Assembly (NCBI RefSeq): GCF_003443735.1
Contig: NZ_CP031969.1
Span: 7,130,001-7,194,000, forward strand
Direction of reading: 5' to 3'
Length of the DNA: 64,000 bases
DNA from: Streptomyces sp. CC0208
Lineage (GTDB): Bacteria; Actinomycetota; Actinomycetes; Streptomycetales; Streptomycetaceae
The notes beneath the pieces are model-generated. The model was not told the origin of the DNA. It was given only the letters and a program-made list of their open reading frames with translations, and did no database searches. Made by a program: the position numbers and the translations under genes. Shown here in pieces: positions 57,411 through 64,000 of this stretch (position 1 is the stretch's first letter; every line of letters begins with the position of its first letter).

Positions 57411-57434
57411 TCAGACCCTGCTTGTAGGGTCTGA
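57411..57434. promoter_or_regulatory. Inverted repeat overlapping the pup promoter
   Basis: TCAGACCCT and AGGGTCTGA form a perfect 9-bp inverted repeat around GCTTGT, 34 bp before the pup start. The second arm contains the likely -10 hexamer TAGGGT (57425-57430), the same string found before arc. It may be an operator or a chance symmetry of the promoter. Confidence 0.45.
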
Positions 57435-57467
57435 TCAAGAACGTCGAACCGAGCGGGGTGAGGGGTT

Positions 57468-57686
57468 ATGGCGACCAAGGACACCGGCGGCGGACAGCAG
57501 AAGGCCACACGCAACACCGAGGAGGTCGAGGAGCAGACCGCGGAGACGCAGGGTTCCGAGGACCTCAAGGAGCGCCAGGAGAAGCTGAGCGACGACGTGG
57601 ATTCCGTCCTGGACGAGATTGACGATGTCCTAGAGGAGAACGCCGAGGACTTCGTTCGAAGCTTCGTTCAGAAGGGCGGCGAGTAG
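57468..57686 (+). CDS. pup: Prokaryotic ubiquitin-like protein Pup
   Basis: Pup is attached through its C-terminal glutamate to lysines of target proteins, marking them for the proteasome. The 72-residue, largely disordered protein has the helical ARC-binding region (SDDVDSVLDEIDDVLEENAEDFVRSF) and ends QKGGE. Because the last residue is Glu and not Gln, no deamidation is needed before ligation by PafA. It lies between dop and an endonuclease VII-like gene that precedes the proteasome core genes. Confidence 0.97.
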   Translation: MATKDTGGGQQKATRNTEEVEEQTAETQGSEDLKERQEKLSDDVDSVLDEIDDVLEENAEDFVRSFVQKGGE

Positions 57687-57754
57687 CCTTCGAATTGAAG
57701 GCGTCGGGGGATGCGCGAGCTGGCAATCGAAGATGACGCGAGACGCTGTTCGCG

Positions 57755-58312
57755 GTGCAAGCAGCACAGCCGCGAGCAGCGTTCGCGAAGAACAAGTCGA
57801 TGCGTGATGGCCTGCAGGCCTACTGCCGGGAGTGCGCGGCCGCGTACCACCAGCAGAGGCAGGTGGCCAAGGGGTGCAACGTCCGGCCCAGAGTAGAGGT
57901 GCCCGAAGGGCACAAGTACTGCCGCACCTGTGGCGAGATCAAGCCGCACAGCGAGTGGCAGCGGAACCGTAGCGCCTCGGACGGTCTGGCGACGCTCTGC
58001 AAGTCGTGCAAAGCGGTGAAAGGTCGTGCGGGACACCTGAAGCGTCACTACGGCCTCACGGAAGCCGAGCGTGACGAGATGGTCGCCTCTCAGATGGGGC
58101 TCTGCGTGATCTGTCTGAAGGCTCCGGCCGTGCATGTGGATCATTGCCACAAGACGGGTAGGGTCCGAGGCGTACTGTGCTTCAACTGCAATTCGGCCAT
58201 CGGCAAGTTGGGAGACGATCCCGACGCCGTCCGTCGGGCCGCCGCTTACCTGGAAGGAATCGCGTGGAAGCCAACACTCGTAGCACCGGGCGTCTACCAG
58301 CTGCCTTCCTGA
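57755..58312 (+). CDS. Endonuclease VII-family HNH nuclease with apparent N-terminal frameshift
   Basis: This 185-residue frame has a zinc-binding region (YCRECAAAY, YCRTCGEIK, LCKSCKAVKGR) and then the recombination endonuclease VII signature CVICLKAPAVHVDHCHKTGRVRGVLCFNCNSAIG with the HNH-type DHCH and Asn. An overlapping frame from an ATG at 57711 encodes MRELAIEDDARRCSRCKQ, whose CSRC would supply the missing half of the first zinc finger. The two frames join near 57767-57775 if one base is missing. Either the gene is frameshifted, or translation starts at the GTG at 57755. It lies 68 bp after pup and overlaps prcB by 49 bp. From memory, S. coelicolor has a similar gene here. Confidence 0.75.
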   Translation: MQAAQPRAAFAKNKSMRDGLQAYCRECAAAYHQQRQVAKGCNVRPRVEVPEGHKYCRTCGEIKPHSEWQRNRSASDGLATLCKSCKAVKGRAGHLKRHYGLTEAERDEMVASQMGLCVICLKAPAVHVDHCHKTGRVRGVLCFNCNSAIGKLGDDPDAVRRAAAYLEGIAWKPTLVAPGVYQLPS

Positions 58313-59109
58313 CGCCTGGGTCGTCGTCCTTCATGGACTTCCTGTCCGAGCACCAGCCGGAGATGCTGCCGGGCAACCGGCAACTGCCGCCCATGCAGGG
58401 TGTGATCGAGGCGCCGCACGGCACCACGATCGTGGCGGTGACCTTCCCCGGTGGTGTCGTGCTCGCCGGTGACCGTCGCGCCACGATGGGCAACGTCATC
58501 GCCCAGCGGGACATCGAGAAGGTGTTCCCGGCCGACGAGTACTCGGCCGTCGGGATCGCCGGCACCGCCGGTCTCGCCGTGGAGATGGTGAAGCTGTTCC
58601 AGCTGGAGCTGGAGCACTTCGAGAAGGTCGAGGGCGCCCAGCTGTCGCTGGAGGGCAAGGCGAACCGGCTGTCCACCATGATCCGTTCCAACCTCGGCAT
58701 GGCGATGCAGGGGCTGGCCGTGGTGCCGCTGTTCGCGGGGTACGACGTGGACCGGGAGAGGGGGCGGATCTTCTCCTACGACGTCACCGGCGGCCGTTCC
58801 GAGGAGCACAACTTCGCCGCGACCGGCTCGGGCTCGGTCTTCGCGCGCGGTGCCATGAAGAAGCTCTACCGTGGCGACCTGACCGAGGAGCAGGCCACCA
58901 CGCTCGTGGTGCAGGCCCTGTACGACGCGGCTGACGACGACTCGGCGACCGGTGGTCCCGATGTCGCCCGCCGGATCTACCCGATCGTCACCGTGATCAC
59001 CGAGGACGGCTTCCGTCGGCTCACCGACGACGAGTCCTCCGAGATCGCCCGTTCGATTCTCGAGCGGCGCCTTGAGCAGCCCGACGGCCCGCGGGCCGCG
59101 CTGCTGTAG
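58264..59109 (+). CDS. prcB: 20S proteasome beta subunit
   Basis: PrcB forms the two catalytic inner rings of the 20S core. The 281-residue precursor starts at a GTG with GGAAGGA five bases upstream. Its 53-residue propeptide ends APHG, exposing the nucleophile Thr54 of TTIVAVTFPGGVVLAGDRRATMG. The conserved Asp/Lys residues of the active site (AGDRRATMG, FPADEYSAVGIAGTAG) and GPDVARRIYPIVTVITEDGF follow. It overlaps the endonuclease VII-like gene by 49 bp and is followed after 60 bp by prcA, forming the core operon. Confidence 0.97.
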   Translation: MEANTRSTGRLPAAFLTPGSSSFMDFLSEHQPEMLPGNRQLPPMQGVIEAPHGTTIVAVTFPGGVVLAGDRRATMGNVIAQRDIEKVFPADEYSAVGIAGTAGLAVEMVKLFQLELEHFEKVEGAQLSLEGKANRLSTMIRSNLGMAMQGLAVVPLFAGYDVDRERGRIFSYDVTGGRSEEHNFAATGSGSVFARGAMKKLYRGDLTEEQATTLVVQALYDAADDDSATGGPDVARRIYPIVTVITEDGFRRLTDDESSEIARSILERRLEQPDGPRAALL

Positions 59110-59169
59110 GCGGTTCTCGTCTTGTTCAAGGTGATCGCAGTGACTTCCACAGAAAGGGACGGATAACCG

Positions 59170-59925
59170 GTGTCGACGCCGTTCTATGTCTCCCCCCAGC
59201 AGGCGATGGCCGACCGGGCGGAGTACGCCCGCAAGGGCATCGCCCGTGGTCGCAGCCTGGTCGTGCTGCAGTATGCCGACGGCATCGTGTTCGTCGGCGA
59301 GAATCCGTCCCGCGCGCTGCACAAGTTCAGCGAGATCTACGACCGGATCGGCTTCGCTGCCGCCGGCAAGTACAACGAGTACGAGAACCTGCGGATCGGC
59401 GGCGTGCGCTACGCCGACATGCGTGGTTACACCTACGACCGTGCCGACGTGACCGCCCGCGGTCTCGCCAACGTGTACGCCCAGACGCTGGGCACCATCT
59501 TCTCCTCGGCCGGTGAGAAGCCGTACGAGGTGGAGCTGGTCGTGGCCGAGGTCGGTGAGACGCCGGACGGGGACCAGATCTACCGGCTGCCGCACGACGG
59601 TTCCATCGTGGACGAGCACGGCTCGGTCGCGGTGGGCGGCAACGCCGAGACGATCAGCAGCTATCTGGATCAGCGTCATCAGGACGGTATGAGCCTGGCG
59701 GAGGCGCTGAAGCTGGCCGTGCAGGCGTTGTCCCGTGACACGAACGGCAGTGAGCGGGAGATCCCGGCGGAGCGGCTGGAGGTCGCGGTGCTGGACCGTA
59801 CGCGTCCGCAGCAGCGCAAGTTCAAGCGCATCGTGGGGCGTCAGCTCGGTCGGTTGCTGGAGGCCGGCGGTGCGTCCACCGAGGCGGAGAGCTCGGACGA
59901 GGCGGAGGGCTCCGAGGAGGAGTAG
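59170..59925 (+). CDS. prcA: 20S proteasome alpha subunit
   Basis: PrcA forms the outer rings and gate of the 20S core. The 251-residue protein has the N-terminal gate and H0 helix region (MSTPFYVSPQQAMADRAEYARKGIARGRSL) with no propeptide or threonine nucleophile. The alpha-type fold (ALHKFSEIYDRIGFAAAGKYNEYENLRIGGVRYADMRGY) follows, and the C-terminus is acidic (about residues 233-251). The ARC tail docks in the pockets between alpha subunits. The start is GTG. A hairpin follows the gene, separating it from the convergent LacI-type gene. Confidence 0.97.
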   Translation: MSTPFYVSPQQAMADRAEYARKGIARGRSLVVLQYADGIVFVGENPSRALHKFSEIYDRIGFAAAGKYNEYENLRIGGVRYADMRGYTYDRADVTARGLANVYAQTLGTIFSSAGEKPYEVELVVAEVGETPDGDQIYRLPHDGSIVDEHGSVAVGGNAETISSYLDQRHQDGMSLAEALKLAVQALSRDTNGSEREIPAERLEVAVLDRTRPQQRKFKRIVGRQLGRLLEAGGASTEAESSDEAEGSEEE

Positions 59926-59956
59926 CCCTCTCCGTTCCGCTTGACCGTTTCCCTTT

Positions 59957-59990
59957 CTGTGCCCCGGCCGATCACCAGGCCGGGGCACAG
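59957..59990. terminator. Bidirectional terminator after prcA
   Basis: CTGTGCCCCGGCC pairs with GGCCGGGGCACAG around an eight-base loop. It separates prcA from the convergent LacI-type gene. Confidence 0.75.
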
Positions 59991-59995
59991 GGCGT

Positions 59996-61012
59996 TCATG
60001 AGGTGCTGGGCGGGGCCGTGGAGCCTCGTACGACCAGTTCGACGGGGATGTCGCCGGCCTGCGGTGTGCGGCCCTCCAGGACGGCCAGGAGGGCTTGCAT
60101 GCCGCGTTCGCCGAACAGTTCGGCGTCCAGTCGTACGGTCGTCAGCTCGGGGTCCAGGGCGGTGGCGAGGGCGAGGTCGTCCAGGCCGGTGACGGAGATG
60201 TCGTCCGGGATGCGCAGGCCGAGTCGTCGTACGGCCTTGTAGGCGCCTGCGGCGAGCTTGTCGTCGTCGCAGACGAGGGCGGTGGGGCGGGGGCCGGGGG
60301 CGGCGAGGGCGGTTTCGGCGGCGGTCAGGGCGCCGTCGATCGAGATGGGCGCGTGGGCGGTGCGGACGGAGGTGCCGGGGACCGCGGCCAGCCGTGCGGC
60401 CAGTTCACGCGCGCGTACCTCGAAGGTCCAGGAGGGCACGTCGGCGGCGAGGTGCAGGAAGCGGCGGTGGCCGAGACCCAGGAGGTGGGCGGCGACCTGG
60501 CGGACGCCGTCGGCGATGTCCAGGTTGACGGTGGCGGCGCCGAGGCTGCCCGAGGGGTCGCTGTCGAGCATGACCAGGGGGAGCTGGTCGCCGCGGATGG
60601 CGGTGAGGGCGTCGGCGGCCATGGAGGAGGCGATGACACCGTCGAGGGCTGCCTGGGCGGAGGCGAAGGGGTCGCGGGCGGGGCCGATGCCCTCGGGGGA
60701 GGGGTACAGGACGACGCCGAAGCCGTGGTCGGCGGCGACGCGCGCGGCGCCGGTGTAGACGCCGGCGAAGAACTCGGTGGTGAGGGCGGGGACGACGAGG
60801 AGGACGGTGCGGGTGTGGCCGAGGCGGAGGTTGCGGGCGGCGAGGTTGGGCCGGTAGCCGAGGTCGCGGGCGGCTTCCCGGACCCGTTCGGCGGTGGCTT
60901 CGGAGACCCGGCCGCGCCATTTGTCGCCGAGGACGAGGGAGACGGCGGCCTGGGACACGCCGGCCGCCTGTGCGACGTCGCGGCTGGTCGGTCGCGTGCT
61001 GCTGCGTGCCAC
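59996..61012 (-). CDS. LacI-family regulator
   Basis: This 338-residue repressor has the LacI helix-turn-helix and hinge (TSRDVAQAAGVSQAAVSLVLGDKWRGRVSEATAERVREAARDLGYRPN). A periplasmic-binding-like effector domain follows (RTVLLVVPALTTEFFAGVYTGAARVAADHGFGVVLYP, DGVIASSMAADAL, DISVTGLDDLALATALDPELTTVRLD). The effector is probably a sugar-like or small metabolite, not readable from sequence. I chose the GTG at 61012, which has AAGGAG ten bases upstream. It is divergent from an MFS gene that it probably controls through the TACGTAT pair in the gap. Confidence 0.88.
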   Translation of the reverse strand: MARSSTRPTSRDVAQAAGVSQAAVSLVLGDKWRGRVSEATAERVREAARDLGYRPNLAARNLRLGHTRTVLLVVPALTTEFFAGVYTGAARVAADHGFGVVLYPSPEGIGPARDPFASAQAALDGVIASSMAADALTAIRGDQLPLVMLDSDPSGSLGAATVNLDIADGVRQVAAHLLGLGHRRFLHLAADVPSWTFEVRARELAARLAAVPGTSVRTAHAPISIDGALTAAETALAAPGPRPTALVCDDDKLAAGAYKAVRRLGLRIPDDISVTGLDDLALATALDPELTTVRLDAELFGERGMQALLAVLEGRTPQAGDIPVELVVRGSTAPPSTS

Positions 61013-61056
61013 CGTGGGTCCGCTCCTTCGTCTGGACGTCCGAACAGCGCACATGG

Positions 61057-61084
61057 TACGTATGGGAGCCGAAGTTATACGTAT
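61057..61084. promoter_or_regulatory. Paired TACGTAT sites between the LacI regulator and MFS gene
   Basis: TACGTAT occurs at 61057-61063 and 61078-61084, 21 bp apart, about two helical turns. Each lies within a palindromic core (GTACGTAT and ATACGTAT). This fits binding by a dimeric repressor, most simply the LacI-family protein encoded next to it. Confidence 0.4.
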
Positions 61085-61100
61085 TACTTGGAGGCGGGAC

Positions 61101-62360
61101 ATGGCCGCGGGATACCTGGAGATCCTCAGGGCGAGGCATGCGGCGCGCCTGCTGACGGGGACGCTGGTGGGCCGGCTGCCCAACGCCACCGCGGCGATCG
61201 CGATCGTGCTGTTCGTCCGGGCGCAGGGCGGTACGTACAGCCTCGCGGGGGCTCTGGCGGCCGTCTACGGGGTCGCCAACGCCGTGGGGCAGCCGGTGCT
61301 CGGGCGCCTCGTCGACCTGCACGGCCAGCCTCGTGTGCAGCTCCCGTCCGCCGTGCTGTCGGCCCTCGCGATGGCTGTGTTCGCCTTCAACGGCACCGAG
61401 CCGCTGCCGCTCGCCTACGCGGCTGTGGCGGCCGCGGGGCTCTTCACGCCGCCGCTGGAGGGCGGCCTGCGCGCGCTGTGGCCGAGCGTGCTGCGCCGCG
61501 AGGACCAGGTGCACACGGCGTACGCCATGGACGCGGTGGCGCAGGAAGTCATGTTCACCGTGGGGCCGTTGCTGGTGACGCTGTGCGTGTCGCTCTGGTC
61601 GGCGCAGGCGGCGCTGGTGGTGCTGAACGTCATCGGGGTCCTCGGGGCGCTCTCGGTCGTCGTGTCGCCGCCCTCGCGCGCGTGGCGTTCAGGGCCGCGT
61701 GAGGCGCACTGGCTCGGTGCGCTGCGCTCGCCGGGACTCCTGGCGCTGCTCGGCGCGTTCCTGTTCGTCGGGATCGCGCTCGGGTCCATCACGGTCGCCT
61801 CCGTGCCGTACGCGGACGAGCACGGCGGGGACGCGGTGTACGGCTGGCTGATGGCCGGGATCGGTCTCGGGGCCCTGGTGGGCGGCACGGTGTACGGGGC
61901 GCGGCAGTGGGCCGGTGAGCCCGCGCGGCGACTGCAGGTCCTGGTGGGCTTTCTGGCGGTGTGTTACCTGCCGCTGACGCTGATGCCGGGCGCGGTCGCC
62001 ATGACGCTGCTGATGGTTCTCGCGGGTGTGTTCCTGGCGCCCGTGATCGCCTGCGCCTTCGTGCTGGTCGACCGGCACGCGCCGGCCGGGACGGTGACCG
62101 AGGCCTTCTCCTGGATCGTGACGACGTTCACGGTGGGCGCCTCGGTCGGAACGGGGCTCGCGGGCCCGGTCGTCGAGGGTGGAGGGGCCCTGTGGGGCTT
62201 CGCCGTACCGGGTGTCGCGGGAGGTGTGTCCCTGGTGGTCCTGCTGGCCACCGGGCGGGTCCTCGCAGCTCCCGCCGGACGGGCGGTGGTTGCGGCTTCA
62301 TCGGAAAATGATCCAAACCGTGCGGCCGAACCCCGTTTCAGCTCGGGGGATCGGGCGTAA
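61101..62360 (+). CDS. MFS transporter
   Basis: This 419-residue integral membrane protein has about 12 hydrophobic segments. The MFS loop 2-3 motif is GQPVLGRLVDLHGQPRV, and the central loop lies near residue 195 (PPSRAWRSGPREAHW). The layout fits the exporter (drug/proton antiporter-like) branch; the substrate is unknown. GGAGG precedes the ATG at 61101. It is controlled with, and divergent from, the LacI-type regulator. Its stop codon forms part of the pafA -10 hexamer. It appears inserted between the proteasome core and pafA as an independent unit. Confidence 0.85.
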   Translation: MAAGYLEILRARHAARLLTGTLVGRLPNATAAIAIVLFVRAQGGTYSLAGALAAVYGVANAVGQPVLGRLVDLHGQPRVQLPSAVLSALAMAVFAFNGTEPLPLAYAAVAAAGLFTPPLEGGLRALWPSVLRREDQVHTAYAMDAVAQEVMFTVGPLLVTLCVSLWSAQAALVVLNVIGVLGALSVVVSPPSRAWRSGPREAHWLGALRSPGLLALLGAFLFVGIALGSITVASVPYADEHGGDAVYGWLMAGIGLGALVGGTVYGARQWAGEPARRLQVLVGFLAVCYLPLTLMPGAVAMTLLMVLAGVFLAPVIACAFVLVDRHAPAGTVTEAFSWIVTTFTVGASVGTGLAGPVVEGGGALWGFAVPGVAGGVSLVVLLATGRVLAAPAGRAVVAASSENDPNRAAEPRFSSGDRA

Positions 62361-62363
62361 TGT
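62358..62363 (+). promoter_or_regulatory. -10 element of pafA overlapping the MFS stop codon
   Basis: TAATGT lies six bases before the pafA ATG, and its first three bases are the TAA stop of the MFS gene. There is no Shine-Dalgarno sequence, so pafA is probably leaderless. Confidence 0.5.
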
Positions 62364-62369
62364 TCAGTC

Positions 62370-63731
62370 ATGGACCGCCGCATTTTCGGGCTGGAGAACG
62401 AGTACGGCGTCACGTGTACGTTCAGGGGACAGCGACGCCTGTCTCCCGACGAGGTGGCGCGGTACCTCTTCCGCCGTGTCGTGTCATGGGGCCGCAGCAG
62501 CAATGTCTTTCTGCGAAACGGCGCACGCCTCTATCTCGACGTGGGCTCACATCCGGAATACGCGACACCCGAATGTGACAACGTGACCGAACTGGTCACC
62601 CACGACAAAGCGGGCGAGCGCATTCTCGAAGGACTCCTGGTGGACGCCGAACGACGCCTGCACGAGGAAGGAATCGCGGGCGACGTCTACCTCTTCAAGA
62701 ACAACACGGACTCGGCCGGCAACTCCTACGGCTGCCACGAGAACTATCTCGTCGCCCGCCACGGGGAGTTCTCCCGGCTCGCGGACATTCTCATTCCGTT
62801 CCTCGTCACCAGGCAGCTTCTCTGCGGTGCCGGCAAGGTGCTGCAGACCCCGCGGGGCGCGGTGTACTGCGTCAGTCAGCGAGCCGAGCACATCTGGGAG
62901 GGCGTCTCCTCGGCGACGACCCGTTCCCGGCCGATCATCAACACCCGGGACGAACCGCACGCCGACGCCGAGCGCTACCGCCGCCTGCACGTCATCGTGG
63001 GCGACTCGAACATGTCCGAGACGACCATGCTGCTGAAGGTCGGCGCGACCGACCTGGTGCTGCGCATGATCGAGGCGGGCACCGTGATGCGTGACCTGAC
63101 CCTGGAGAACCCGATCCGGGCGATCCGCGAGGTCAGCCACGACATCACCGGCCGGCGCAAGGTGCGTCTGGCCAGCGGTCGCGAGGCCTCCGCGCTGGAG
63201 GTGCAGCGCGAGTACTACGACAAGGCCGTGGACTTCGTCGAGCGGCGCGGGATCCGCACCGGCACCGTCGACCAGGTCCTGGAGCTGTGGGGCCGCACGC
63301 TGGACGCGATCGAGGCGGAGGACCTCGACCGGATCGGCACCGAGATCGACTGGGTCATGAAGTACAAGCTCATCGAGCGGTACCGGGCCAAGCACAACAT
63401 GACCATGTCCCACCCGCGGGTCGCGCAGATAGACCTCGCGTATCACGACATTCACCGCCGTCGTGGGCTCTACTACCTTCTGGAGAGGAAGGGTCAAGCC
63501 GCCCGTATCTGCAACGACTTGAAGATCTTCGAGGGCAAGTCCGTTCCGCCGCAGACCACTCGGGCGCGGCTGCGCGGTGACTTCATCCGCAGGGCCCAGG
63601 AACAGCGCCGGGACTTCACCGTCGACTGGGTCCATCTCAAGCTCAACGACCAGGCACAGCGCACGGTGTTGTGCAAGGACCCGTTCCGATCGGTCGACGA
63701 CCGGGTCGAGAAACTGATCGCCGGAATGTGA
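62370..63731 (+). CDS. pafA: Pup-protein ligase
   Basis: PafA uses ATP to join the C-terminal glutamate of Pup to lysines of target proteins. The 453-residue protein, of the glutamine-synthetase-like ligase fold, starts MDRRIFGLENEYGVTCTFRG. It has HPEYATPECDN, LFKNNTDSAGNSYGCHENYLVARHGEF, and the shared RPIINTRDEPHADAERYRRLHVIVGDSNMSE. It lacks the extra Dop loop, which distinguishes it from the paralogue at 55801. The C-terminal helical domain ends DRVEKLIAGM. It closes the Pup-proteasome locus. Two hairpins follow it. Confidence 0.97.
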   Translation: MDRRIFGLENEYGVTCTFRGQRRLSPDEVARYLFRRVVSWGRSSNVFLRNGARLYLDVGSHPEYATPECDNVTELVTHDKAGERILEGLLVDAERRLHEEGIAGDVYLFKNNTDSAGNSYGCHENYLVARHGEFSRLADILIPFLVTRQLLCGAGKVLQTPRGAVYCVSQRAEHIWEGVSSATTRSRPIINTRDEPHADAERYRRLHVIVGDSNMSETTMLLKVGATDLVLRMIEAGTVMRDLTLENPIRAIREVSHDITGRRKVRLASGREASALEVQREYYDKAVDFVERRGIRTGTVDQVLELWGRTLDAIEAEDLDRIGTEIDWVMKYKLIERYRAKHNMTMSHPRVAQIDLAYHDIHRRRGLYYLLERKGQAARICNDLKIFEGKSVPPQTTRARLRGDFIRRAQEQRRDFTVDWVHLKLNDQAQRTVLCKDPFRSVDDRVEKLIAGM

Positions 63732-63736
63732 GCAAA

Positions 63737-63795
63737 GCGTTCCGGATCAGCGCCGGAACGCAACACGGGCGCCGTACGTTTCCCGTACGGCGCCC
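63737..63795 (+). terminator. Two tandem hairpins after pafA
   Basis: GCGTTCCGG/CCGGAACGC (63737-63761) is followed by GGGCGCCGTACG/CGTACGGCGCCC (63767-63795), the latter trailed by TTCTC. Both are perfect stems and should end the pafA transcript. Confidence 0.75.
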
Positions 63796-63858
63796 TTCTC
63801 ACGCCGTAGAGTTGCGCGCACGCCATCAACAAGATCGACCGATTACGAGGCTTTCACC

Positions 63859-64000
63859 GTGCGCCGACGCTCCCTTCTCATCGCCGTTCCCGCAGGACTG
63901 GCCACACTCGCCGCATGCGGTGACGACAAGTCCGACTCGAGCAAGGCGAGCGACAGCGCGTCACCCTCGCCGTCGTCCTCGGCCTCCCCGGCGCCGCCGC
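63859..64000 (+). CDS. Lipoprotein, N-terminus only (probably FKBP-type prolyl isomerase)
   Basis: Only 47 codons are in the window. The GTG start opens a lipoprotein signal peptide (VRRRSLLIAVPAGLATLAAC) with lipobox LAAC at residues 17-20. A long Ser/Asp/Pro linker (KSDSSKASDSASPSPSSSASPAPP) follows. The identity as an FKBP-type peptidyl-prolyl isomerase comes only from remembered gene order in S. coelicolor; the catalytic domain is not visible. It follows pafA after two hairpins. Confidence 0.6.
   Translation, partial: MRRRSLLIAVPAGLATLAACGDDKSDSSKASDSASPSPSSSASPAPP

Noticed and set aside
1..64000. Mobile elements or CRISPR arrays
   Set aside because: No transposase, integrase or phage gene, no terminal inverted repeats and no regularly spaced repeats were found. 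Gene content is core streptomycete throughout.

Overview
The window is high-GC DNA from a Streptomyces chromosome. The evidence is chaplin genes with a sortase signal, mycothiol biosynthesis (mshC), a Pup-proteasome locus whose Pup ends in Gly-Gly-Glu, the gyl glycerol operon, many GTG starts and many leaderless promoters. From memory, gene content and order match the S. coelicolor SCO1679-SCO1639 region. It reads as core chromosome: I see no insertion sequence, prophage, CRISPR array or integrated element.

Layout. 1-1243: divergent gluconate kinase and its FCD-type regulator. 1261-6970 (minus): an overlapping operon of a Pls/PosA-type membrane-bound poly-amino-acid synthetase with a lysine-like specificity code, an M1 aminopeptidase and a small SEC-C protein. 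7257-7344: tRNA-Leu(GAG). 7542-11219: M20 peptidase, chaplins chpH and chpC, and two small conserved genes. 11280-18647: a RecD2-like protein whose ATPase motifs are degenerate, an aldo/keto reductase, an F420-type oxidoreductase, a ferritin-like protein and CorA. 17961-21473: a phosphatase, a zinc-ribbon protein and a kinase-like protein leading to mshC. 21702-23710: a Tat-exported propeller-like protein and a PAC2 protein.

23875-33135 is the most notable block, an apparently complete methylthioribose (MTR) route. It holds a FadR-type regulator, mtnA, a coupled mtnD-mtnC-mtnB operon, and a divergent operon of an ABC importer (binding lipoprotein, double ATPase, permease) ending in mtnK, the MTR kinase. 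The two divergent operons each begin with a very short Cys-containing leader ORF, which suggests sulfur-responsive attenuation. I infer that the 'sugar' importer takes up MTR, MtnK phosphorylates it, and MtnA/B/C/D return it to the methionine precursor.

33726-38902 is the gyl system (glpF-glpK-glpD and gylR) with matching palindromic operators. 39187-43536 holds metH and a HAD phosphatase. 43972-47270 holds two tandem orphan peptide-binding lipoproteins. 47382-53544 holds an orphan response regulator, a RecB-type nuclease with a repetitive N-terminus, a site-2 protease, TrmI, a secreted protein and a ferredoxin. 53789-63731 is the Pup-proteasome locus (arc, dop, pup, an endonuclease VII-like gene with an apparent N-terminal frameshift, prcB, prcA, then a LacI regulator and MFS exporter, then pafA). 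The window ends in the first codons of a lipoprotein.
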